From an uncultured Pirellulales bacterium (GTDB taxonomy: Bacteria > Planctomycetota > Planctomycetia > Pirellulales > Thermoguttaceae), in the NCBI GenBank assembly GCA_938015445.1, contig CALLPE010000027.1, positions 28,467-92,466 of the forward strand: a DNA stretch of 64,000 bases, written 5' to 3'. Positions 34,458 through 42,915 of this stretch are shown piece after piece (positions within the stretch are counted from its first letter, which is position 1; every line of letters begins with the position of its first letter). A program made the translations under genes and the position numbers. The notes under the pieces were generated by a model that saw only the letters and a list, made by a program, of their open reading frames with translations, ran no database searches and was not told where the DNA came from.

Positions 34458-36433
34458 CAAAACTGCTCGATCTGCGAAGGCGTCTGGCCCGGCTGCGACG
34501 CCGCCGACTGTGGATTCGCCGCGCCACAGCCTATAGCACCTTGGCGCTGGCCGTGCTGTGCATCGCAGGTGTGGCTTTCGCAGTAGATTGGATCTGGGAG
34601 CTGGACGTTTGGCAGCGCGGGCTGATGCTGCTGGGGGCCGCTGCGGCCGTCGTCTGGGCCGCTTGGCGTTGGGTCTTCCCCTGGTTGGGCTGGCACGAAA
34701 CCGATCTGGATATGGCCCTGCTGGTAGAGCGCCAAAACAACATCGACTCCGACTTGATCGCTGCCGTGCAGTTCGAATGGCCCGAAGCCGCCGACTGGGG
34801 TTCCAAACAGCTCGAGCAAGCAGTCATCGACAATGTGGCGTTTCTTAGCCCACGGCTGAACGTGCTCAAAGCAGTGACGCTCGACGCACTCAAGCCCCGA
34901 CTGAAGTGGCTGATTGTTGTGGCCGCGCTGTGGCTAGTGATGATCGTCGCTGCGCCGCGGCACGTGGCCACTTTCGCCCGACGGATGTGCCTATCGTCGG
35001 CCCATTATCCCACTGCCACGCAGATCATCGGTTTGAAGGTCAACGGTCGGGAAGTGAATCTGGCCTATCCCGGCGACAGTACGGTACGTGTGTACTACGG
35101 CCAGCCGGTGGAGTTCGAGGTCATTTGCGCAGGCCAACTGCCGGCAGAAGGTAGGATCGAACTGGTTTCGCTGCAAAGCGGTCTGCGCAGCAGCGTGGAG
35201 CTGACAGATTCACAAAGCAATCGGCAACAGGGCCAGACGGATGCACTCGACTCGCCCAACGCCGTCGGGATGGAGAAGCCCGGCACGTTGGCCCACGAGA
35301 AATCGATCTTTGCGGCGTCGCAGCCACCAAACGCGGCTGAAGCCAAAACCGCCGAGGCTTTTTCAGAAGCCCCATCCGATGGCACCAGCGGAGTATACAT
35401 CGCGCGCGTGCCTCGCTTGGTCGAAGACGCCAAGTATCAGGTGCAGATCGGCGTCGGCTGGTCGGAACGCCCCTGGCGCCGCTGGTTGGGGTTCTTCGTG
35501 GGCAGCCGGCGCGGTAAGGCATGGACCGATTTCGCCACTATCACCGTGTCTCAGTTGCCGGTCATCCAAATCGACCACGAGGTCTATCCGCCGACTTACG
35601 CGGTCAAGAGCGGCAGCGACCAGCCGGGCGAGCAATCCGGCCCGATCCGCCTGCCGCAAGGGATGCGGCAAATCTCGGTGGTAGAAGGCTCGCGCGTGGT
35701 GCTGCGGCTGTATTGCGACAAGTATTTGCAGCAGGCGACGGCCACTATCGGCGCAGAAGAATATCCTTTCGAGCGAGTGGTTCCGACCGACAGTAGCGAC
35801 CGGCGCGACCAATGGGTGCTCGATTCGCCCGCTTGCCCGCTGGCCAACGTGCTGGAGCCGATCCGCTACGCGGTGCAAGTGGTGGACGGCGAAGGCCAAT
35901 CGCTCCAGCAGCCCATCGAAGGACTGATCCGCATCCAGGCCGACAGCCCGCCCCGAATCGGCGCCGGCAGCATTATCAAGTTCGTCTTGCCCAACAAAGG
36001 CAGACCTACCATCTACTACCAGGCCAGCGACGATTACGGCATAGACCAGATCACGGCCAACTGGGAGGTGCAGTACGCCGACGGGCGACAGTCTGAAAGC
36101 GGGCAAATTCCCATTTACAAACTGCCGCCGGGCGAGCGGCCGCAGCAAAAGCTCTCCGGCGAGTTTCCCTTCGAGCTTGCCCGGCTGCCCCTGGCAAAAA
36201 GCGACGACAAGTCCTCCGGCAAACTCTCCAAGGGCGATGTGGTACGCGTGATCTTGCAGGCCACCGACTACCGGGGCCGCAATCCCGGCCGTCAGGCCGA
36301 AGCAGAAGCAGTGGTGTTTCAAGTCACCGATGAGCAGGGTATCCTGGCCAACATGGCCGAGGACGATCGACGCGCCTTGCAGCAGATAAAAACCATGATT
36401 CAAAGGCAGCTTGGGATAGGAGAATCCCCATGA
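34454..36433 (+). CDS. DUF4175-like membrane protein
   Basis: 659 residues; the ATG overlaps the upstream stop (ATGA), so it is translationally coupled. The basic N-terminus (LRRRLARLRRRRLWIRR) is followed by three membrane helices: ATAYSTLALAVLCIAGVAFA, GLMLLGAAAAVVWAAWRW and LKWLIVVAALWLVMIVAA. The large periplasmic part is beta-rich, with segments such as VRVYYGQPVEFEVICAGQLP and PRIGAGSIIKFVLPNKGRPT. It ends with a helical segment (EDDRRALQQIKTMIQRQLG). The topology is like DUF4175 proteins, which accompany MoxR/DUF58 genes; the assignment is by architecture, not motif. Confidence 0.8.
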   Translation: MTKLLDLRRRLARLRRRRLWIRRATAYSTLALAVLCIAGVAFAVDWIWELDVWQRGLMLLGAAAAVVWAAWRWVFPWLGWHETDLDMALLVERQNNIDSDLIAAVQFEWPEAADWGSKQLEQAVIDNVAFLSPRLNVLKAVTLDALKPRLKWLIVVAALWLVMIVAAPRHVATFARRMCLSSAHYPTATQIIGLKVNGREVNLAYPGDSTVRVYYGQPVEFEVICAGQLPAEGRIELVSLQSGLRSSVELTDSQSNRQQGQTDALDSPNAVGMEKPGTLAHEKSIFAASQPPNAAEAKTAEAFSEAPSDGTSGVYIARVPRLVEDAKYQVQIGVGWSERPWRRWLGFFVGSRRGKAWTDFATITVSQLPVIQIDHEVYPPTYAVKSGSDQPGEQSGPIRLPQGMRQISVVEGSRVVLRLYCDKYLQQATATIGAEEYPFERVVPTDSSDRRDQWVLDSPACPLANVLEPIRYAVQVVDGEGQSLQQPIEGLIRIQADSPPRIGAGSIIKFVLPNKGRPTIYYQASDDYGIDQITANWEVQYADGRQSESGQIPIYKLPPGERPQQKLSGEFPFELARLPLAKSDDKSSGKLSKGDVVRVILQATDYRGRNPGRQAEAEAVVFQVTDEQGILANMAEDDRRALQQIKTMIQRQLGIGESP

Positions 36434-39400
36434 AACGCCTCGAAGTCTGTGTAGCGGTGATGCTGGCGCTGTTGGCCAGCGCGTGCTTGGCCGCAGAGCA
36501 AACGCTGCCCACCGAAACCCTGGCGCGGCAAAAGCAAGTACAACAGCGGGTGCGCAGCATGGCCCGCGAGCTGGTGGGCAACGTCTTGGACATCCAGCTT
36601 CGCCAACTGCGGGAAAACGGCTTGGAGGGCCATCAGCTTTACAGCGAAATCCAGGCCATGCGCAAAGACCTCGACAAGCTGATCGACCGCGAAATGCCCG
36701 AGGTCATCAAGCTGCTGACCGACCTGGAAATGGCCCGCACCGAAGACCCCAAAAAGACCTTCGAGCAAACCCGCAACAAAAGCCGCGACATCGTGGTTGC
36801 CCTGTACGTCCAGCGGCAGAACCTGTTGCGGCGGTTGAAGATCGCCGAGATGGCAGCCCAGGTACGTCAGCTTATCCAGATGGAAAGCAACGTGCTGTCG
36901 GCTACCGAGTCGTTGCCTCAGCAGCAGCCGCAGGCCCGGCGCGAAACGCTCACCCTGGCCGCCGTGGAAGACCAGCGCGACGTGCGCACGGTTTACGACC
37001 GTTTCGTGGACGAACTGGCGGAGATCAGCCGCTGGACAGGCCCGTTCGGCGCCGAAGCAGCCGAGGGCCTGCGCGCCCTGGACCAAGCCAAAGTGAGGGA
37101 TTCTCTCCGCAGCGCCGAAGAGCATCTCCTGGCAACCAAGTACGCTGAAGCAGCAACCGAACAGCGGGCGGTCATCAAGGCGCTCCAAGCTCTGCTTCAG
37201 CGGATCGAACAAGCCCAAGGACTTGCCGAGGCCGACCGGAACTACGCCGCCGACCGGCTCCGCGAGCTGATGGCTCAGCAAGAAAAACTCCGCGAGGCGA
37301 CCAAGCAAGCCCGCCTGGACCAACCCGAACAGCAGAAGCAGCTCATCGACGAGCAGACGCGCATCCGCAAGGAGATTGGCACCCTGCGCGACTCACTGCA
37401 AGACGTTCCCGCCGCTCAGCAACCGCTGGAGGCTGCCCAACGTGCCGCCCTGGAAGCGGCCCGAGAGATGACCGAGGAAAACCCCTCCGGTGCTTTGGCC
37501 CAGCAGGATAACGTGCTCAAATCTCTGGAAAAGGCCGCCGCCGCAGCCGACGCATTGCGCGACTGGGAAGGCGGGCTTACGGCCGAACAATACCAGAAGC
37601 GGCTTAGCGACTTACAAGCTGCCCGGGAAGACCTCCGCCGCGTCGAAGCCGAGCAGCAGCGAGCCTCCGAAAAGGTGGCCGACAAGCCTGTGGAAGCCAA
37701 AGGTCACGAAACCCAAGTGGCCAAAGAATTGGAGAAAATACCGCAAGGCCGCGACCTGCCCGAACCGGTCAAATCTCGCATGGCCGAGGCTCGCCAAGCA
37801 GCCGCCGAAGCAGCCGCCGAAATGGGCCGGCCATTGGCCGAGCGTAAAGCGGCCGTGGAAGCGGCGGATCGGGCGGTAGAGCGCGCCGTGGCCGAGACCG
37901 AAGCTGCCCTGGCCGACGCTCAGCGCGACCGCCTGCTGACCAAAATCAGCGAACTGGCCCACGCTGCCCGCGCCTTGGACCAAGCAGCAGAGACCGAGCG
38001 CCAGATTTCCAAGCACACCAACGAAGCCAGCCAGCAACAGGGGCTGGAAGCAGAGCAGGCCAAGCAGATGGCCGAGGCTCAGCAAGACGTTGGTCAGATC
38101 GCAAAGAAAGTCGCCGAAGGCGTAAAACAGACTGTTCCCGAGGCCGCCAAGACCCTCGCCGAGGCCGCCAAACCTATCGCCGCTGCCGAAAAACAGCTCC
38201 AGGCTGCGGCCGAACAACCGGGCGAGCCGTCCAAGAAGCCAGCCGCGCGGGCGTCGGAGGCTGCCGCCAAAGCAGCCGAGCAACTCGAACAAGCAGCCGA
38301 ACAGATTCGCGGCGAAATGCGCCGCGCGCTGGCCCAACTGGAACAAGTCGGCGGGCAACAACTGGCCAAAGTAGAACAGTCCGGCCAGGAGGTGGGACGC
38401 GAACTGGCCAAGGCCGTCGATTCGCTGGCCGATCGTTTGCAGCGGCTGGCCGAGGCACAAGAAAAAGTCGCCCAAGCCCAAGCCGATCAGCAGCGCGCCG
38501 CCGGACGTCCGGAAAAGGCCCGCGCCATGGAACTGGCCGAGAAGATTCGCAAGGCCCTCGAACAGCAGACCGAGGCCGACCGTGCAGCCGAAGCGCTGGA
38601 GCGCACCCGCTCCGGCGATACCCGCCAGGCAGTGGCTAAACAGGAGCAGGTGGCCAAGACCGTGGGAGAAATCGCCCGCGAAGCCGGGCAACCAGCAGCC
38701 CAACCGGCCGGCCAGGAACAATCGGGCCAGCAGCAATCCGACGAAAAACCTCACGGCGGCGAGAAACCCCAGCCGGGCCAGCAGGCGCAATCCGGTGAAA
38801 AGCCGCAAGCGGGCGAAAAACCGCAGTCGGGCGAGCCATCGCAACCCGGCGGCCAGCCTCAAGGCGGCGAAAAACCCCAGCCGGGCCAGCAGGCGCCAGC
38901 CGATCAGCAGCATGGCGCAGAGCAAGGACAAACTGATCAGCAGCCCCTGGGCGAACTTGGCAAAGCACTGGCCAAAGCCGAGCAGGCCGCCCAGCGCGCG
39001 GCAGAGGCGTTAGATCGCGGCGGGCAGGACGAAGCGCGCCAAGCGCGGCAGCAGGTACGCGAGGCATTGGAAGAAGCACAGAAGTTGGCGCGCGGCGCTG
39101 AACAAGCGGCCGAGACTGCCCGACAAGGCAAACCCGAAGGCAAGCCCGACGCTTCTGCCCAGAAGCGTGTCACCGAGGCCGCCCGCCAGGCCGCCGAGTT
39201 GGCCCGCCAGGACGCCCCCCAGGCCGCCGGCGCGTTGGACCAAGCGGAAAAGACGTCGCAGCAAGCCGAAGCAGCCCTGGGCGCGGGCAAGCCTCAGCAG
39301 GCCGCCGACCAGCAAGAGGCGACTGGCAAGTCGCTGGAAGAAGCAGCTCAGCAACTCCAGCAGGCTGCCCAGAAGCTGCGAGAGCAAGCCGCTCAGCGCT

Positions 39401-40380
39401 TGGCGCAAATGAGCCGTCAAGCGGGCCAGATGGCTGCCCAAAACGTGCCGGTGGACCCGGGCGCTACGTCCGCCTTGCGCGGGGCCGAGCAACAAGCACA
39501 GCAGGGCGCTACACCACAGGCGACTCCGCAACAAGCGCAGCAGGCGGAGCAAGGTGCACAGCAAGCGATGGCCGAGGCCGCCGCCAGTTTGGCAGCCCGG
39601 GGACAAGAGATCGCCAACGACATCGCCTTGGGCCGTGCCATCGCGCAGGCCGGCGAGAAGCCGCTGCCGGCAAGCCAGATGGCCTCGGCCCAAGGTCAAC
39701 AAGCCGGCCAATCTCAGCCGGGCCAAGGACAAACCACAGGCCAGCAGACAGCCGCTCAGCCCGGTGGCGAGCAGTCGGCCGCACAGCCCGGCGAAGGTCA
39801 GCAGGGCAGCCCACAAGCCGGGCAACAAGGCGGTGAACAAGCCGGGCAACAAGGCAGTGGACAGCCGATGCCCGGTCAGCCGTCGGGCGGTCAACAGGGC
39901 GCTCCGATGCCTGCCGGCGCACCGCTGGCCAACCGGCCCATCCGCGAGGCCGCGCAGCTCGCCGCTGCTTTGGCCGGCGCACCCGAGGGCGCAGCCGCCG
40001 GTGCTGAATCCGCAGCCGGCGAGCCGGCAATGGGAACTATGCCCGGTATGGCAGCCAGCCCCAGCCTCGCTCCGCCGACTAAGCCCGGGATGACCAGTCC
40101 GTTCGGACAAGGCGGAGGCGGGATTATCAGCGGTTCGTTCCGCGAGAACCAGCCGGGGATGATTTCAGAGCCGATCCCGGGGCCCGAAGAGCCGCCGCAA
40201 GGGGGCACCACGCCAGATTCGGACAAGGACGCCGAACCGGGCCAGAGGAACTTTGCCGAGAAGCCGTGGTTCGCCAAATTGCCGCCGGAGGTACGCAATG
40301 CCATTCGGGCCAGCATCAATCGCCGCGCCCCGCGCGGCTACGAGGAGACCATGCAAAAGTATTTCGAGAACCTGGAGTAG
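36430..40380 (+). CDS. Giant exported coiled-coil protein
   Basis: 1316 residues; the ATG overlaps the upstream stop by ATGA. A signal peptide (RLEVCVAVMLALLASACLAA) is followed by some 700 residues of Ala/Glu/Gln/Lys-rich heptads predicted to be coiled coil (for example LEKAAAAADALRDWEGGL and AAEQLEQAAEQIRGEMRRA). Residues ~770-840 are disordered short repeats built on GEKPQ and GQQ. More Ala/Gln coiled coil follows, then a Gly/Met/Pro-rich tail. The last ~25 residues (KLPPEVRNAIRASINRRAPR) are a conserved-looking segment; proteins of this kind in MoxR/VWA clusters often end in a similar one. Function unknown; a periplasmic scaffold is plausible. Confidence 0.85.
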   Translation: MKRLEVCVAVMLALLASACLAAEQTLPTETLARQKQVQQRVRSMARELVGNVLDIQLRQLRENGLEGHQLYSEIQAMRKDLDKLIDREMPEVIKLLTDLEMARTEDPKKTFEQTRNKSRDIVVALYVQRQNLLRRLKIAEMAAQVRQLIQMESNVLSATESLPQQQPQARRETLTLAAVEDQRDVRTVYDRFVDELAEISRWTGPFGAEAAEGLRALDQAKVRDSLRSAEEHLLATKYAEAATEQRAVIKALQALLQRIEQAQGLAEADRNYAADRLRELMAQQEKLREATKQARLDQPEQQKQLIDEQTRIRKEIGTLRDSLQDVPAAQQPLEAAQRAALEAAREMTEENPSGALAQQDNVLKSLEKAAAAADALRDWEGGLTAEQYQKRLSDLQAAREDLRRVEAEQQRASEKVADKPVEAKGHETQVAKELEKIPQGRDLPEPVKSRMAEARQAAAEAAAEMGRPLAERKAAVEAADRAVERAVAETEAALADAQRDRLLTKISELAHAARALDQAAETERQISKHTNEASQQQGLEAEQAKQMAEAQQDVGQIAKKVAEGVKQTVPEAAKTLAEAAKPIAAAEKQLQAAAEQPGEPSKKPAARASEAAAKAAEQLEQAAEQIRGEMRRALAQLEQVGGQQLAKVEQSGQEVGRELAKAVDSLADRLQRLAEAQEKVAQAQADQQRAAGRPEKARAMELAEKIRKALEQQTEADRAAEALERTRSGDTRQAVAKQEQVAKTVGEIAREAGQPAAQPAGQEQSGQQQSDEKPHGGEKPQPGQQAQSGEKPQAGEKPQSGEPSQPGGQPQGGEKPQPGQQAPADQQHGAEQGQTDQQPLGELGKALAKAEQAAQRAAEALDRGGQDEARQARQQVREALEEAQKLARGAEQAAETARQGKPEGKPDASAQKRVTEAARQAAELARQDAPQAAGALDQAEKTSQQAEAALGAGKPQQAADQQEATGKSLEEAAQQLQQAAQKLREQAAQRLAQMSRQAGQMAAQNVPVDPGATSALRGAEQQAQQGATPQATPQQAQQAEQGAQQAMAEAAASLAARGQEIANDIALGRAIAQAGEKPLPASQMASAQGQQAGQSQPGQGQTTGQQTAAQPGGEQSAAQPGEGQQGSPQAGQQGGEQAGQQGSGQPMPGQPSGGQQGAPMPAGAPLANRPIREAAQLAAALAGAPEGAAAGAESAAGEPAMGTMPGMAASPSLAPPTKPGMTSPFGQGGGGIISGSFRENQPGMISEPIPGPEEPPQGGTTPDSDKDAEPGQRNFAEKPWFAKLPPEVRNAIRASINRRAPRGYEETMQKYFENLE

Positions 40381-40399
40381 GAGCCGCTTAGCGTGCCGC

Positions 40400-40531
40400 A
40401 GTATTTCAAACCGTGAGGCGGAGCATTTTCGTGCGGTGGCCAAAGTATTTCAGTCGGGTGGAAAGAGTATTTCAGCCCGGCAGCTAAGGTGTTTCAGTGG
40501 GTTAGTGAAGGTGTTTCAGTTTGTCAGCCAA
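40400..40531. repeat. Six-unit 22-bp periodic array before the MoxR gene
   Basis: Cores AGTATTTCAG/GGTGTTTCAG begin at 40400, 40422, 40444, 40466, 40488 and 40510, exactly 22 bp apart, while the rest of each unit has diverged. A related core (AGTATTTCGAG) occurs at 40358 inside the last codons of the giant coiled-coil gene. Confidence 0.85.
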
Positions 40532-40570
40532 TAAAGTTTCCGATCAGCCCAGTAGCATCGAGAGCAGCTT

Positions 40571-41602
40571 ATGAGCACTACCGACATTTCTGCCGATGAT
40601 CTTGCCGCAGTGGAGCGGTGCAAACAGGCGTACCAGCAGATTCGCAAGGAGCTGGCCGAGGTAATCGTGGGCCAGAGCGACGTCATCGAACAGGTATTGA
40701 TCGCCATCTTCGCCCGCGGTCACGCCCTGCTGGAAGGCGTGCCTGGACTGGCCAAGACGCTGCTAATCAGCTCGCTGGCCGAAGCCACGCACCTGAGCTT
40801 CAAGCGCATCCAGTTCACGCCCGACCTGATGCCCAGCGACGTAACGGGCACCGACGTGATTCAGGAAGACTTGAAGACCGGGGAGCGGAAGTACGTGTTT
40901 TTGCCGGGGCCGTTGTTTGCCAACATCATCCTGGCCGACGAGATCAACCGCACTCCGCCCAAGACTCAGGCGGCCATGCTGGAAGGGATGCAGGAGCGGC
41001 AGGTCAGCGCCGGTGGGGTGATGCATAAATTGCCCGACCCGTTCTTCGTCCTGGCCACGCAAAACCCCTTGGAGCAGGAAGGCACGTATCCACTGCCCGA
41101 GGCGCAACTGGACCGCTTCCTGCTGTATATCAAGGTGGATTATCCCAGCCCGCGCGAAGAATGGGAAATCGCCCGCCGCGTCACCGGTGGCAAGCTGGGT
41201 AAGATCAAACCGATATTGACCGGCGAAGACATCCTCAACTACCAAAAGTTGGTGCTACGCGTGCCGGTCAGCGACCAGGTGCTGGGCTACGCCTGGGCGC
41301 TGGTAAGGGCCTCGCGCCCCGGAACGCCCGAAGCGCCCGAGTTCGTCGACAAATGGGTGGCCTGGGGCGCCGGACCGCGCGGCGTGCTGACCCTGGTTAC
41401 CTGCGCCAAGGCCCGGGCAATTCTGCACGGCCGCTACCACGCTACCATCGGCGATGTGCAATGGATCGTCAAGCCTGCGCTACGCCACCGCATCGCCGGC
41501 AATTACGCCGCGCAGGCCAACAATCTCACCAGCGATCAGTTGATCGACATGTTGCTAGAAGCCGTCCCGGCCGACAAACAGTACGTCTGCCCAGCGGCCT
41601 AA
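40571..41602 (+). CDS. MoxR-family AAA+ ATPase
   Basis: 343 residues. Walker A is GVPGLAKT (residues 56-63) and Walker B IILADEINR (119-127); the MoxR-specific TQNPLEQEGTYPLPEAQLDR (~160-180) holds the sensor and arginine finger region. MoxR ATPases act as chaperones with VWA and DUF58 partners, often in metal-cofactor insertion or stress. Here the DUF58 gene lies 82 bp downstream and two VWA proteins upstream. The ATG at 40571 has GAGAGC nearby, a weak ribosome-binding site. A 22-bp repeat array separates it from the giant coiled-coil gene, so it may have its own promoter. Confidence 0.96.
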   Translation: MSTTDISADDLAAVERCKQAYQQIRKELAEVIVGQSDVIEQVLIAIFARGHALLEGVPGLAKTLLISSLAEATHLSFKRIQFTPDLMPSDVTGTDVIQEDLKTGERKYVFLPGPLFANIILADEINRTPPKTQAAMLEGMQERQVSAGGVMHKLPDPFFVLATQNPLEQEGTYPLPEAQLDRFLLYIKVDYPSPREEWEIARRVTGGKLGKIKPILTGEDILNYQKLVLRVPVSDQVLGYAWALVRASRPGTPEAPEFVDKWVAWGAGPRGVLTLVTCAKARAILHGRYHATIGDVQWIVKPALRHRIAGNYAAQANNLTSDQLIDMLLEAVPADKQYVCPAA

Positions 41603-41684
41603 GCATCCGGGCTGTAGCGGCGGGTTACGCAACCGCGCCGCACCGGCTTGGCACTGCCAACTTCAGCTTAGCGAGACCTCAACC

Positions 41685-42593
41685 GTGGCGCGCACCATCC
41701 TTTCCCGTTACCTTGATCCCGACGTGCTCAGCCGCATCGCCGGCCGGCGCATCGAGCCGCGCGGTCTGGTGATCGGCAATCTGGCCGGGGCGCACAAGTC
41801 GCCGCTGTCGGGTTTTGCGGTGGAGTTTGCCGGGCACCGCGAGTACGTCTGGGGCGACGACCCGAAGCACATCGACTGGCGCGTGTACTACAAGCGCCAC
41901 CGGTATTTCGTCAAACAGTACGAGATGGAGACCAACTTGGTGTGCCATTTCGTGCTGGATATCAGCGCCTCCATGCGATACGGCGACGGTCGGCAACAGA
42001 AGCTGACCTATGCTTCGCAGATGATCGCCGCCCTGGGCTACGCCGTGCTCCGCCAAAGCGACAAAGTGTCGCTGGCCACCTTTGATGAACAGGTGCGCGG
42101 CGTGGTCCCACCCAGCAACGCCATGCCGCAGATAATCCGCATGACCGAATTGCTCGACCAGAGCAAGCCGGTCGACAAGACCAGAATGCCCGAATGCCTC
42201 ATGGAACTGGTCGGCCGCATGCGCCGCCGCGAGATCATCATGATCTTCAGCGACTTTTTTACCGATCTGGAACGACTGGAGGCAGCACTACAGTTGATGC
42301 GCTACCATCGGCACGAGGTGGTGCTGTTCCAGATCATGCACCACGACGAGCTGGCCTTCGACTTCGACGGCATGACAAAGTTCGTAGGTCTGGAAATACC
42401 CGACGAACTGCTAGCACAGCCCACCCAAATCCGCCGCGCATACCTCCGCGCGGTAGAGCGGTTCAACAACCGCCTGGACGACATCGCGCAGCGCAACCGT
42501 GTGGAACGGGTGCTGGTCGATACCAGCCGCGACATGGGCACGGTGTTGGTAGACTATCTCAACCAACGCGCTAGGCTGCACCGCAGGAGATAG
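41685..42593 (+). CDS. DUF58 domain protein (VWA-like)
   Basis: 302 residues, GTG start at 41685. The DUF58 hallmark is GDDPKHIDWRVYYKRH (residues 57-72) followed by YFVKQYEMETN, then a VWA-like strand with D92-I-S-A-S96. C-terminal part RRREIIMIFSDFF and VVLFQIMHHDELAFD conform to the family. It is the usual partner of MoxR. The end of the MoxR/VWA cluster is here; no further gene of the cluster follows. Confidence 0.93.
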   Translation: MARTILSRYLDPDVLSRIAGRRIEPRGLVIGNLAGAHKSPLSGFAVEFAGHREYVWGDDPKHIDWRVYYKRHRYFVKQYEMETNLVCHFVLDISASMRYGDGRQQKLTYASQMIAALGYAVLRQSDKVSLATFDEQVRGVVPPSNAMPQIIRMTELLDQSKPVDKTRMPECLMELVGRMRRREIIMIFSDFFTDLERLEAALQLMRYHRHEVVLFQIMHHDELAFDFDGMTKFVGLEIPDELLAQPTQIRRAYLRAVERFNNRLDDIAQRNRVERVLVDTSRDMGTVLVDYLNQRARLHRRR

Positions 42594-42915
42594 CCGGCTG
42601 CGCCGACCGGTTGGTTTGAGTTGGCATTCGCCCGGTACTACAGCAGCCGTGGGCGTTGACCGCACCATAGCACGGCGCCATGCCCGGTTCCGATGTGCCA
42701 TGCGCAATGCTATAATCCGACGGCTGATTGGCACTACTACGCAAGTTGGAAAACTGGCTAAGGTTTAGATGACGTAAGTCTGTTGCCGAACGGGGCGCTT
42801 CTTGCCTATTTTGCCAACCTGCGCTGTAATATTAGGCGATTGCCGAATCTGGCCGTTACTGAGCTGCTGGATTTGGCTGTTATCCAGGCGTCTGCGGTTC
42901 TGAAGGAGTCTTGCC
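42594..42915. other. Gap of 322 bp upstream of cbiET
   Basis: No gene. It was inspected for a cobalamin riboswitch and none of the conserved core was recognised. A possible promoter lies at 42688-42716. Confidence 0.4.
42688..42716 (+). promoter_or_regulatory. Candidate promoter upstream of cbiET
   Basis: A perfect TATAAT (42711-42716) is preceded, with 17-bp spacing, by TTCCGA (42688-42693), a poor -35 match. It could serve cbiET 200 bp downstream. Confidence 0.3.

Noticed and set aside
42594..42915. Cobalamin riboswitch upstream of cbiET
   Set aside because: No conserved core elements of the B12 aptamer could be recognised in the 322-bp leader.
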